From the NCBI RefSeq assembly GCF_028863665.1, contig NZ_JARBFX010000003.1, positions 434,001 to 498,000 on the forward strand: DNA of 64,000 bases, read 5' to 3'. This document shows, piece after piece, positions 26,737 to 34,062 of the stretch (within the stretch, counting starts at the first letter, position 1; every line of letters begins with the position of its first letter). The notes under the pieces are model-generated. The model ran no database searches. It was not told the origin of the DNA and saw only the letters and a program-made list of their open reading frames with translations. The position numbers and the translations under genes are program-made. Source of the stretch: Aquabacter sediminis (GTDB lineage: Bacteria; Pseudomonadota; Alphaproteobacteria; Rhizobiales; Xanthobacteraceae).

Positions 26737-26900
26737 GCCCTTTCCCCCTCCCCACCCCTCCCCCGCTTCGCGGGAGAGGGAGCCTGTCGCGCGGGGGGAG
26801 AGGTCGGGAGGACAGACGCCCATCACGCCCAGAGCCACCACCCCACCAAACGCACCGCAGTCCCCTCTCCCGCAAGGCGGGGGAGGGTTAGGGAGGGGGC
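26737..26900. repeat. GC-rich palindrome-ended element, copy 1
   Basis: A 164-bp unit bounded by imperfect inverted repeats of about 38 bp (CCTCCCCACCCCTCCCCCGC at the left, matching the inverse of the right end with CCTCCCTAACCC). It is nearly identical to copy 2 at 26983-27147 in the same orientation. It resembles the small palindrome-ended intergenic elements widespread in alphaproteobacteria; there is no transposase nearby. Confidence 0.75.
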
Positions 26901-26982
26901 AAAACGGCAGGGCCGGGGGTGACGGGAAGAGTTGAGGAAAGGGGCGAAGCACGGCTTGGGCGAGGAGAGGGCTTCACCATCC

Positions 26983-27147
26983 GCCCTTTCCCCCTCCCCG
27001 CCCCTCCCCCGCTTCGCGGGAGAGGGAGGTTGTCACGCGGGTGGAGAGGTCGAGACGACAGACGCCCATCACGCCCAGAGCCACCGTTCCGCCTGGGCAC
27101 ACCACAGTCCCCTCTCCCGCAAAGCGGGGGAGGGTTAGGGAGGGGGC
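26983..27147. repeat. GC-rich palindrome-ended element, copy 2
   Basis: A 165-bp direct repeat of copy 1, separated from it by 82 bp. It has the same terminal inverted repeats and a shared core around GACAGACGCCCATCACGCCC. Differences from copy 1 are a few substitutions in the core, which suggests recent duplication or two insertions at one site. Confidence 0.75.
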
Positions 27148-27353
27148 AGAGGGGTCAGAGGAGAAAGATGGGTCAGAGGAGCAAAACCGGAGCGCGGACG
27201 AGAGGGGAGATGCCACCGACCGGAGGGAGACATGCCGGGCACCCAACCGTGCAAGCGAGGCGCAACATCCTGTTTCAAAAAATAAAATCCCCGCGACACA
27301 AGAGCGCCGCGAGGACCATCCTAGAGGCTAAAGCCGCCAGCGCCGCAGGCCCC

Positions 27354-28316
27354 TCAGGCCGCCGCGCGGCAGCGCTCCAGGGCCCAGCGCACCAGCTTGC
27401 GCACGTCGGGATCGGGATCGTCGAAGGCCCCTTCCAGCGCCACGACCGCCGCCGGATCGGCAATCTCGCCCAGCGCCGCCGCGGCCTCCTTGCGCACATT
27501 GGACAGATCGTGGCCGAGCGTCCCGGCGATCACCGGCACGCCCTCTCGGGCCTTGAGCTTGCCCAAGGCATTGATGGCCTTGGCGGTCACCTGCCAGGTC
27601 TCGTCGCCGACGGCGGTGACCAGCGCGCCCACCGCCTCCGGCAGCTTGGCCTTGCCGATGGAGAAGGCGGCTTCCTCGCGCACCTGCCAGTTGGGGTCGG
27701 TGAGGCCCTTCAGGAGCGCCGGCACGCCCGCCGTTCCCGGCCGCACGAAGACGAGGGAGGCCATGACCGAGCGCCGCACGGAGGGCTCAGCATCGCCCGC
27801 CGCCATCATGAGCGCCGGCAGGGCCGCCTCGGCCTTCAGATAACCGAGCACGCCCAGCGCCTCGCGGCGCACCGCCACTTCCGGGTCGGAGAGCGCGGAC
27901 AGGGCCACCGGCATGGCGGCCTCCACCTGCATCTCCTTCAGCGCCCGAAGCGCCGAAGCCCGCACGAAGGCATTGCCCGTGCGCGCCCGTTCGATGAGGG
28001 CGCCGGCGCTGGCCGGCTCCTTCTTGTCGGCCAGGCTCTCGGCGGCGGCAAGGCGCACCGCCTCCACGTCATCATCGAGGGCCGTGATCAGAGCGAGCGC
28101 GACGGGCGCGCCCTGGTGCTCGTCCAGCGCCTTGGCGGCGGCTTCGCGCACCATGGCGTCGGGATCGACGACGCCCTCCAGCAGGAGGTCCACCGCGGCG
28201 GGGTCCACCGCCTCAGCCAGCTCCAGCATGGCCACCCGGCGGATGCCCGCATCAGCGCTGCGGGCGCGCTCCGCGATCTCGTCCAGTTCGTCGTCGAAGG
28301 TCTCGAAGACCGCCAT
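27354..28316 (-). CDS. HEAT-repeat (PBS-lyase type) protein
   Basis: A 320-residue all-helical protein made of about nine to ten HEAT repeats of roughly 31 residues, each with a V-R-x-x-A-A-x-x-L-G-type signature (for example VRREALGVLGYL and VRKEAAAALGEI). No signal peptide or membrane segment is present. Such proteins act as scaffolds, or as lyases/chaperones for cofactor-bearing proteins. It follows the AprB-like ferredoxin gene by 10 nt, so it probably binds or assembles the flavoprotein-ferredoxin pair (inference). It is the last gene of this half of the locus. Confidence 0.85.
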   Translation of the reverse strand: MAVFETFDDELDEIAERARSADAGIRRVAMLELAEAVDPAAVDLLLEGVVDPDAMVREAAAKALDEHQGAPVALALITALDDDVEAVRLAAAESLADKKEPASAGALIERARTGNAFVRASALRALKEMQVEAAMPVALSALSDPEVAVRREALGVLGYLKAEAALPALMMAAGDAEPSVRRSVMASLVFVRPGTAGVPALLKGLTDPNWQVREEAAFSIGKAKLPEAVGALVTAVGDETWQVTAKAINALGKLKAREGVPVIAGTLGHDLSNVRKEAAAALGEIADPAAVVALEGAFDDPDPDVRKLVRWALERCRAAA

Positions 28317-28326
28317 GTCCGCCTCC

Positions 28327-28560
28327 TCAGCGCAGCAGATAGGGGATTTCGACCTTCACCGCGCCGGTGGGGCAATCCACCTCGCAGGGCATGCAATACC
28401 AGCACTCGTCGTACTTCATGTGCGCCTTGCCGGAGGCCGGGTTGATGGCGAGCACATCGAGCGGGCACACATCGATGCACACGCGGCAGCCCTTCTCGGC
28501 AATGCACTTGTCGTCGTCGACGGTGACGGGAACGGAGGTGGTGTGGTTGGCGAACGGCAT
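28327..28560 (-). CDS. AprB-like 2[4Fe-4S] ferredoxin
   Basis: A 77-residue ferredoxin with two cysteine sets: C-x5-C-x2-C-x3-CP (CIAEKGCRVCIDVCP, about 25-39) and C-x2-C-x2-C-x3-CP (CWYCMPCEVDCP, about 56-67). The second set and its spacing resemble AprB, the beta subunit of adenylylsulfate reductase (CWECYSCIKICP there), but the AprB C-terminal tail is missing. ATG 28560 gives the compact protein; the frame runs upstream into the flavoprotein gene. It sits 25 nt after the flavoprotein gene, so it is its likely electron partner. Confidence 0.87.
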   Translation of the reverse strand: MPFANHTTSVPVTVDDDKCIAEKGCRVCIDVCPLDVLAINPASGKAHMKYDECWYCMPCEVDCPTGAVKVEIPYLLR

Positions 28561-28585
28561 GGCGGGCTCCGAAAGGGCGAGGGGA

Positions 28586-30322
28586 TCACTCGGCGGCGAT
28601 GGCCGGGGTGCGCAATTGGTGGTAGGCGCCCATCTCTTCTTCCGGGATCTCCACCACATAGGGGTCCACCGCGCGCTTGCGATGGGCCATGCGGCCATTG
28701 GCATCCTTGTAGAGAAGGGTGTGGCAGAACCAGTTCTCATTGTCGGTGGCGGGATGATCCACCCGCCAGTGATAGAGGCCCCAGCGGCTCTCGGTGCGAT
28801 AGAGCGAGGCGGCGGCGGCCATGTCGGCGCAGTCGAGGATGGATTGCAGCTCCAGCGCCCGCATCAGCTCGTGGGGATCACGCGCCACCATGTGCCGGAG
28901 GTCGTCGCGGATCTCGGCAAAGCGCTCCTGGGCGATGTGATACTTGGCGGTGACCTTCGGCGGCTGGAGATAGTCGTTCACCAGGCGGCGGGTCTTGAAC
29001 TCCATCTCGAACGGGGTCAGCCCGTCCGCCCGGCGGGTGGGGGCGAGCACCCGCTCCTGCTCGGCGCGCACATCGGCCGGGTCATAGGCCGGCAGATCGA
29101 GGGAGGCGCAGTAATCGGCCGCATCGCGCCCGGCAATGCCACCATTCACGAAGGCGCCGAGCATGTAATTGTGCGGCACGCTCGCCATGTCGCCGGCGGC
29201 ATAGAGGCCGTCCACCGTGGTGCGGGCATTCTCGTCCACCCACACGCCGGAGGCGGAGTGGCCGGAGCAGAAGCCGATCTCGGAAATGTGCATCTCCACC
29301 ATGCGCTGGCGATAATCGGTGCCGCGCTTCTCGTGGAAGCGGCCGCGGGAGGGCCGCTCGTTGGAATGCAGGATGGTCTCGATCTCGGAAATGGTCTCCT
29401 CGGCCAGATGGTTCATCTTGAGGAAGACCGGGCCATTGCCGCTCTCCAGCTCGCCGAAGAACTCCTTCATCATCTGGCCCGACCAATAGTCGCACTCGAT
29501 GAAGCGCTCGCCCTTGTTGTTGGCGGTGTAGCCGCCGAACGGACCGGTCACATAGGCGCAGGCCGGGCCGTTATAGTCCTTGATGAGCGGGTTGATCTGG
29601 TAGCATTCGAGGTTCGCCAGCCCCGCCCCCGCATGATAGGCCATGGCATAGCCATCGCCGCAATTGGCGGGGTTCTCATAGGTGCCGAACAGATAGCCCG
29701 AGGCCGGAAGGCCCAGGCGCCCGGCGGCGCCGCAGGCCAGGATCACCGACTTGGCGCGGACCACCAGAAACTCGGAGGTGCGGGTGTTCACCCCGATGGC
29801 GCCCGCAATCCGGCCATCCGGCGCATTCAAGAGGCGGGTGGCCATGTAGCGGTTGGTGACGTTCACCTGCAGGCGGCGCAGTTGGCGGTAGAGCGCCTTC
29901 TTGACGTGGTGGCCTTCCGGCATGGGCAGCACATAGGTGCCCATGTGGTGAACCTTGCGCACATTGTATTCGCCGGAGCCGTCCTTCTCGAACTTCACGC
30001 CGATGGAATCCAGATACTGGATCATCGGATAGGAGCCGGTGGCATAGGCCATCACCGCCTTCTGATGGACGATGCCATCGTTGGCCACGGTGATTTCCTT
30101 CACATACTGCTCAGGGGTGGCATAGCCGGGGATGACGGCATTGTTCAGCCCGTCCATGCCCATGGAGACCGCGCCGGAGCGCTTCACATTGGCCTTCTCC
30201 ATCAGCACGACCTTGAGGCCGGGATTCTTCTCCTTGGCCTTGATGGCGGCCATGGGCCCGCCGGTGCCGCCGCCAATGACCAGGATGTCGCATTCGACGA
30301 TCTCGGTGGGGATGTCGCTCAT
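28586..30322 (-). CDS. AprA-like FAD oxidoreductase (fumarate reductase / adenylylsulfate reductase flavoprotein family)
   Basis: A 578-residue flavoprotein. The FAD dinucleotide fold is at the N-terminus (VIGGGTGGPMAAIKA, about 14-28). The second FAD motif TTVDGLYAAGDMASVPHNY lies near 367-385, then GAFVNGGIAGRDAA. Layout and the downstream AprB-like ferredoxin place it closer to AprA than to succinate dehydrogenase. It has no signal peptide, so it is cytosolic. Its start overlaps the DUF971 stop by 4 nt (ATGA). No sat, dsr or qmo genes are nearby, so true sulfate-reduction chemistry is unlikely. The substrate is unknown; the adjacent NitT/TauT importer hints at an organosulfur or other small anion (inference). 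Confidence 0.82.
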   Translation of the reverse strand: MSDIPTEIVECDILVIGGGTGGPMAAIKAKEKNPGLKVVLMEKANVKRSGAVSMGMDGLNNAVIPGYATPEQYVKEITVANDGIVHQKAVMAYATGSYPMIQYLDSIGVKFEKDGSGEYNVRKVHHMGTYVLPMPEGHHVKKALYRQLRRLQVNVTNRYMATRLLNAPDGRIAGAIGVNTRTSEFLVVRAKSVILACGAAGRLGLPASGYLFGTYENPANCGDGYAMAYHAGAGLANLECYQINPLIKDYNGPACAYVTGPFGGYTANNKGERFIECDYWSGQMMKEFFGELESGNGPVFLKMNHLAEETISEIETILHSNERPSRGRFHEKRGTDYRQRMVEMHISEIGFCSGHSASGVWVDENARTTVDGLYAAGDMASVPHNYMLGAFVNGGIAGRDAADYCASLDLPAYDPADVRAEQERVLAPTRRADGLTPFEMEFKTRRLVNDYLQPPKVTAKYHIAQERFAEIRDDLRHMVARDPHELMRALELQSILDCADMAAAASLYRTESRWGLYHWRVDHPATDNENWFCHTLLYKDANGRMAHRKRAVDPYVVEIPEEEMGAYHQLRTPAIAAE

Positions 30323-30669
30323 GGCCTGTGCTCCGCAAGGTCGGCCCCCGCGAGGGCGCGCAGATAGCTGAAGGGGTAGATGCCGCGCTCATGCCCATCG
30401 GAGAAATGCAGGTTCAGGGCATAGTCGGCGATGGGGGAAAGCGAGGTGATGGCGATGCCGGGGAAGCCCGTGGGAAGACGTTCCTCGGCCCGGGCGCGGG
30501 TGCACCAGGCGCAGCGGCAGGCGGTGCGCAGGGTGGAGGCCCGGAAGGTGTGGGGGCGCCCGTCATCCCAGGTGACGACCAGCTCATCCCGGCCGGCATT
30601 CAGGCGGATCTCCTGCGGCACCGCCGAGGGGTCGAAGAGGGAGGAGGAGGTCTCAAGGGCGTTGATCAT
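30319..30669 (-). CDS. DUF971 protein (gamma-butyrobetaine hydroxylase-like N-terminal domain)
   Basis: A 116-residue protein made of a single DUF971 fold. Conserved C-x-C-x2-C cysteines (TACRCAWCTRARAEE, about 53-67) suit zinc or iron-sulphur binding. The DGHERGIYPFSYLRAL end is diagnostic. Related proteins occur near iron-sulphur assembly genes or as the N-terminal domain of GBBH. ATG 30669 is preferred over TTG 30708, which would cross the palindromic site upstream. It is the first gene of the flavoprotein-ferredoxin-HEAT operon, and may assist cluster or cofactor maturation (inference). Confidence 0.82.
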   Translation of the reverse strand: MINALETSSSLFDPSAVPQEIRLNAGRDELVVTWDDGRPHTFRASTLRTACRCAWCTRARAEERLPTGFPGIAITSLSPIADYALNLHFSDGHERGIYPFSYLRALAGADLAEHRP

Positions 30670-30703
30670 GGGTCGATTGGACACCGACCCCGCCGCGCCA
30701 GAT

Positions 30704-30717
30704 AGCAACTAGTTGCT
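30704..30717. promoter_or_regulatory. Perfect 14-bp palindrome upstream of the DUF971 operon
   Basis: AGCAACTAGTTGCT is fully palindromic and lies 35 nt before the DUF971 start. Its CAACTA half occurs also upstream of the binding-protein gene (25178-25190) and fdxA (21501-21508). A dimeric regulator such as the Crp/Fnr protein of this locus could bind it (inference). Confidence 0.45.
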
Positions 30718-30892
30718 GAACTGGTCTATTTCCAAAATCCGCCCCACGGCCACGCCCAAGCCTTGCGGCGCAAGGCTTCGCCCAATTTCGCGCCACGCTG
30801 CCACGAAGGGGCCGAATTTGGCGCCAGCTCCACCTTTCGTTAACCTCCACGGCGGCTAGATGGCCACATCTTGCATAGCATCGGAGAGAAAT

Positions 30893-31393
30893 ATGCTGCC
30901 ACGTATGGCCCTGACAGCAGTTCTGATCCTTTCGTGCGGAGCGGCTCACGCTGCTGTGCCCAAGTCACTCGGCACCTACAATGATTGGAGCGTCTGGACA
31001 TACCAGGACAATGGTGCCTCCCATTGCTACATCTATTCCGCACCCAAGCGGGAGATGCCTTCCACTCTCAACCACGGCGATGTCTCATTCTTTGTCCGCA
31101 TGGTCGGCAAGAGCGCCAATCGCACCGAGGCGAGCCTGACCACCGGCTATGACCTTGCTCCCAATTCCACCGTCACGGCCGACGTGGATGGCAAGGACTT
31201 CTCCATGATGGTGGGCGGCTCCAATGCCTGGCTGTCCTCGGCCGCCCAGGAGGCGGACTTCCTCGCGGCGCTCAAGCGTGGCGATGAATTGAAGATCGCC
31301 GCGAAGTCCCGACGCGGCAATTCCACCAACTACATCTTCTCCCTGGACGGCGTCACCGCCGCCATGAACCGGATGCAGTCCGCCTGCCCGTGA
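30893..31393 (+). CDS. Invasion-associated locus B (IalB)-family secreted protein
   Basis: A 166-residue protein with a signal peptide (about 1-20, MALTAVLILSCGAAHA core), then an IalB domain: GTYNDWSVWTYQDNGASHCY and a C-terminal cysteine (SACP). IalB proteins are periplasmic or envelope proteins; in Bartonella the founding member is linked to erythrocyte entry, while in free-living relatives the role is unknown. ATG 30893 has GGAGAG five bases upstream. A second IalB paralogue lies at 43574. It diverges from the DUF971 operon. Confidence 0.85.
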   Translation: MLPRMALTAVLILSCGAAHAAVPKSLGTYNDWSVWTYQDNGASHCYIYSAPKREMPSTLNHGDVSFFVRMVGKSANRTEASLTTGYDLAPNSTVTADVDGKDFSMMVGGSNAWLSSAAQEADFLAALKRGDELKIAAKSRRGNSTNYIFSLDGVTAAMNRMQSACP

Positions 31394-31399
31394 CGTCGG

Positions 31400-31420
31400 C
31401 CGGCGGCCGTGGGCCGCCGG
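31400..31420. terminator. Possible terminator hairpin between convergent genes
   Basis: A perfect 9-bp stem CCGGCGGCC / GGCCGCCGG with a GTG loop lies between the convergent ialB-like and P-type ATPase genes. It lacks a T-run, so termination strength is uncertain. Confidence 0.4.
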
Positions 31421-31427
31421 ATGTCCC

Positions 31428-33947
31428 TCAGCGGCGCCGGCCCGAATGTGGCCGGTCCGGGCGCATGGCGAAACGCTTCAGGACCTCGGCGCTGGCCAGA
31501 TAGGCCAGGCAAATGAGCCCGATGGCGCCAAGCACCGGCCAGGGGACGACCCCAAAGCCCAGCGCATGGCCCAAAGGCGTCAGCGCGATGAGAAGCGCCA
31601 GGGCGAGCGCCCCGAGCGAGCTGGCCACCAGCAGAGGATGCGGCCGGCTCGTACTGGGCCACCCGGCGGTGCGGACGATGAAGATCACCAGGATCTGGGT
31701 GGCGATGCTCTCCACGAACCAGGCGGTTCGGAACATCTCCTCCGACGCTCCGAAGCCAAGGCGCAGGACCGCGAAGGTGGCAAGGTCGAAGAGCGAGGAG
31801 AGCGGCCCCATCACCAGCGTGAAATGAAGGACGTCCCGCATGTCCCAACTGCGCGGCCGCTCGAGATCGGCGGGGTCCGCGCGGTCGAACGGGATGCCGA
31901 TCTCGGAGAGGTCATAGAGCAGGTTGTTGACCAGGATCTGGAGCGGCGCCAGCGGCAGGAAGGGCAGGACAAGGGAGGCAAACGCCATGGAGAGCATGTT
32001 GCCGAAATTGGAGCTGGTGCCCATGCGGACATATTTCATGATGTTGGCATAGGTCCGCCGTCCCTCGGCCACGCCATCGGCCAGCACGCCGAGATCCGGA
32101 GCCAGCAGGATGATGTCGGCGGCCTCCCGCGCCACGTCAGTGCCGCCTTCCACCGAAAGCCCCACATCCGCTGCATGGATGGCGGGGGCATCATTGATGC
32201 CGTCTCCCATGAAGCCAACCGTGTGCCCGCGCCGCCGCAGGGCCTGGACCACACGCATCTTCTGGTCGGGGGAAACGCGCACGAACAGGTCGGTCTGCGG
32301 CGCCTGGGCGGCGAGCGCGATGTCCGAGAGTTCGGCAATCTGCGCCCCGGTCAGCGCCCGGCGCACCGGCAGGCCAAGGCTGGTCATGAGATGGCGCACC
32401 ACCGGCTCGGCATCGCCCGAGATCACCTTGACGGCGATGCCCGCTCGCCGCAGCCGCTCCACGGCGGCCCCGGCGGATGCCTTGGGTGGATCGAGGAACG
32501 CGGCGCAGCCGGCAAAGACGAGGCCCACCTCGTCCTCAAGGGTCAGCGCCGCGCAATCGGTCGGCATGACCCGCCAGGCAACGCCCAGGAGGCGCAAGCC
32601 TTCCTGCCCCTTGGCCGCCAGGAGCGCGGCGATGCGGGCGCGGGCCTCATCGCCGAGGGGCACTGCGTCGCCGGCTGCGTCCTCCACCCTGTCGCACCGC
32701 GCGAGGACCTCTTCAGGGGCGCCCTTCACCACCATCTGGCAGAGGCCGTCCCGCGCCAGCAGCACCGACGACCGCCGCCTCTGGAAATCGAACGGCAGAT
32801 CGGCCAAAAGCCGCCACGTCTCCTGATCCGCCGCGCCCACGAGGAGGGCCTCGTCCAGGTTCGAGCGCATGCCACTGGCAAATCGGGCATTGCGGCGTGC
32901 GAGCTCCGCCACATGGGGGCTCGCTGCGCCCGAGGCGTCGAACGTCTCCACCAGCGCGATGCGCGCTTCGGTCAGCGTGCCGGTCTTGTCCGTACACAAG
33001 ACGTCCATGGCACCGAAATCGTGAATGGCGGACAGCCGCTTCACCACCACCTGGCGCTGCGCCATGCGCAGGGCGCCGCGGGCGAGGGTCACGGTCATCA
33101 CCATGGGAAGCAATTCGGGCGTCAGCCCCACCGCGAGCGCAACGGCGAACAGGAAGCTGTCCAGCGTCAGGCCGGTGCGGGCCAATTGGGTGAGGAGCAC
33201 GAACAGGACCAGGAATCCGGTGAGCCGCAGGATCAGCATGCCCAAGCGATGCACGCCCCGCTCGAAGGCCGTCGGTCCGGCCCGCTGATCCAAAGCGGCG
33301 GCAATGGCGCCGAAGCGCGTGGCGCGACCGGTGGCATCGACGCGCAAGGTCGCCGCGCCGCCCACCAGGCTGGTGCCCGCATAAAGACTATAGGTGGAGG
33401 CATCGTGCCCCGGGTCGCCGGCGCCAGGCGAGGCGGCGCGCTTCTCGACCCCATAGGGCTCGCCGGTCAGGAGCGCCTCGTCCGCCAGAGCATCCTTCTG
33501 GCGCAGGATGGTGCCGTCGGCGGGCACCAGATCGCCCGCTCTCAACTCCACCACGTCGCCCGGCACGATCTCGCGGACCGGAACGCGCACCAGCGCGCCG
33601 TCGCGCCACACCTGCGCCGTCACTGCCACCGACTGCTTCAACGCCTCGATGGCTCGCTCCGCCTTGTGCTCCTGGACCACGTCGAGGCCGATGGAGAACA
33701 GGACAATCAGCACAATGATCACAAGGCTCTGCCAGTCGCCCGTCGCCCCAGAGATGGCCGCCGCAATGAGCAGGATGGCCACCAAGGGATCGGCGATCTT
33801 GCGCAGGAGCATGGCAAGGAGGGATCGCCGTCCTCTGCCCGCGGCCACATTCGGGCCGAACCGACGCAGCCTCACGGCCGCTTCGGCGGCGCTGAGGCCA
33901 GCAGTTGAGTCCCCCGGAGGCGGCTCGGCCAAAGCGGGCGGCATCAT
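31428..33947 (-). CDS. P-type ATPase, magnesium-transporting type (MgtA/MgtB-like)
   Basis: An 839-residue membrane pump. All P-ATPase hallmarks are present: actuator LLTGEPYGVEK, phosphorylation site CTDKTGTLTEAR (Asp about 318), KGAPEEVL nucleotide site and hinge GDGINDAPAI (about 581). GLTPELLPMV in M4 is typical of the MgtA group (P3B), which imports magnesium; six C-terminal helices follow. It is slightly shorter than E. coli MgtA (898 residues), mainly at the N-terminus. I chose ATG 33947 with GGAGAGGG upstream; the frame runs on for more than 1.3 kb upstream over the divergent glycosyltransferase gene, clearly by chance. No mgtC or regulatory leader was recognised. Confidence 0.88.
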   Translation of the reverse strand: MMPPALAEPPPGDSTAGLSAAEAAVRLRRFGPNVAAGRGRRSLLAMLLRKIADPLVAILLIAAAISGATGDWQSLVIIVLIVLFSIGLDVVQEHKAERAIEALKQSVAVTAQVWRDGALVRVPVREIVPGDVVELRAGDLVPADGTILRQKDALADEALLTGEPYGVEKRAASPGAGDPGHDASTYSLYAGTSLVGGAATLRVDATGRATRFGAIAAALDQRAGPTAFERGVHRLGMLILRLTGFLVLFVLLTQLARTGLTLDSFLFAVALAVGLTPELLPMVMTVTLARGALRMAQRQVVVKRLSAIHDFGAMDVLCTDKTGTLTEARIALVETFDASGAASPHVAELARRNARFASGMRSNLDEALLVGAADQETWRLLADLPFDFQRRRSSVLLARDGLCQMVVKGAPEEVLARCDRVEDAAGDAVPLGDEARARIAALLAAKGQEGLRLLGVAWRVMPTDCAALTLEDEVGLVFAGCAAFLDPPKASAGAAVERLRRAGIAVKVISGDAEPVVRHLMTSLGLPVRRALTGAQIAELSDIALAAQAPQTDLFVRVSPDQKMRVVQALRRRGHTVGFMGDGINDAPAIHAADVGLSVEGGTDVAREAADIILLAPDLGVLADGVAEGRRTYANIMKYVRMGTSSNFGNMLSMAFASLVLPFLPLAPLQILVNNLLYDLSEIGIPFDRADPADLERPRSWDMRDVLHFTLVMGPLSSLFDLATFAVLRLGFGASEEMFRTAWFVESIATQILVIFIVRTAGWPSTSRPHPLLVASSLGALALALLIALTPLGHALGFGVVPWPVLGAIGLICLAYLASAEVLKRFAMRPDRPHSGRRR

Positions 33948-34062
33948 GGAACCATCCCTCTCCGCATTCGGAAATGGAGCGTCATCCAGCGTGATTTCGC
34001 CTCTATCGCACTGCGTCAGGGTGGGGTGATATGCTTCAGCGCAAATGCGCCGGCGAGACTGA

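Larger units (their letters stand above)
26019..27353. other. 1.3 kb non-coding region splitting the AprAB-like and importer halves of the locus
   Basis: There is no credible gene here. About 26040-26105 is AT-rich and is the likely promoter region of the Crp/Fnr gene. About 26340-26390 is a second AT-rich patch. A possible structured RNA (26381-26504) and two copies of a GC-rich element (26737-26900, 26983-27147) occupy the rest. Open frames across 26476-27331 are built from the repeat (recurring SPSPPLPRFAGEG-like translations) and are rejected. A short duplicated GGTCAGAGGAG lies just after the second element. Confidence 0.6.

Noticed and set aside
26737-27147. CRISPR-like repeat array
   Set aside because: Only two units of about 164 bp with inverted ends, 82-bp spacing and no cas genes.
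26476-27331. Small open frames with PSPPLPRFAGEG-like translations
   Set aside because: They are produced by the palindrome-ended repeat elements and recur in both copies. No start signals or protein families.
28327-30322. Dissimilatory sulfate-reduction AprAB
   Set aside because: The ferredoxin lacks the AprB tail, and no sat, dsr or qmo genes are in the window. The pair is related to, not equivalent to, AprAB.
31446-33908. 820-codon open frame opposite the P-type ATPase gene
   Set aside because: Shadow of a highly conserved pump gene; composition is Gly/His/Arg-biased with no hydrophobic pattern.
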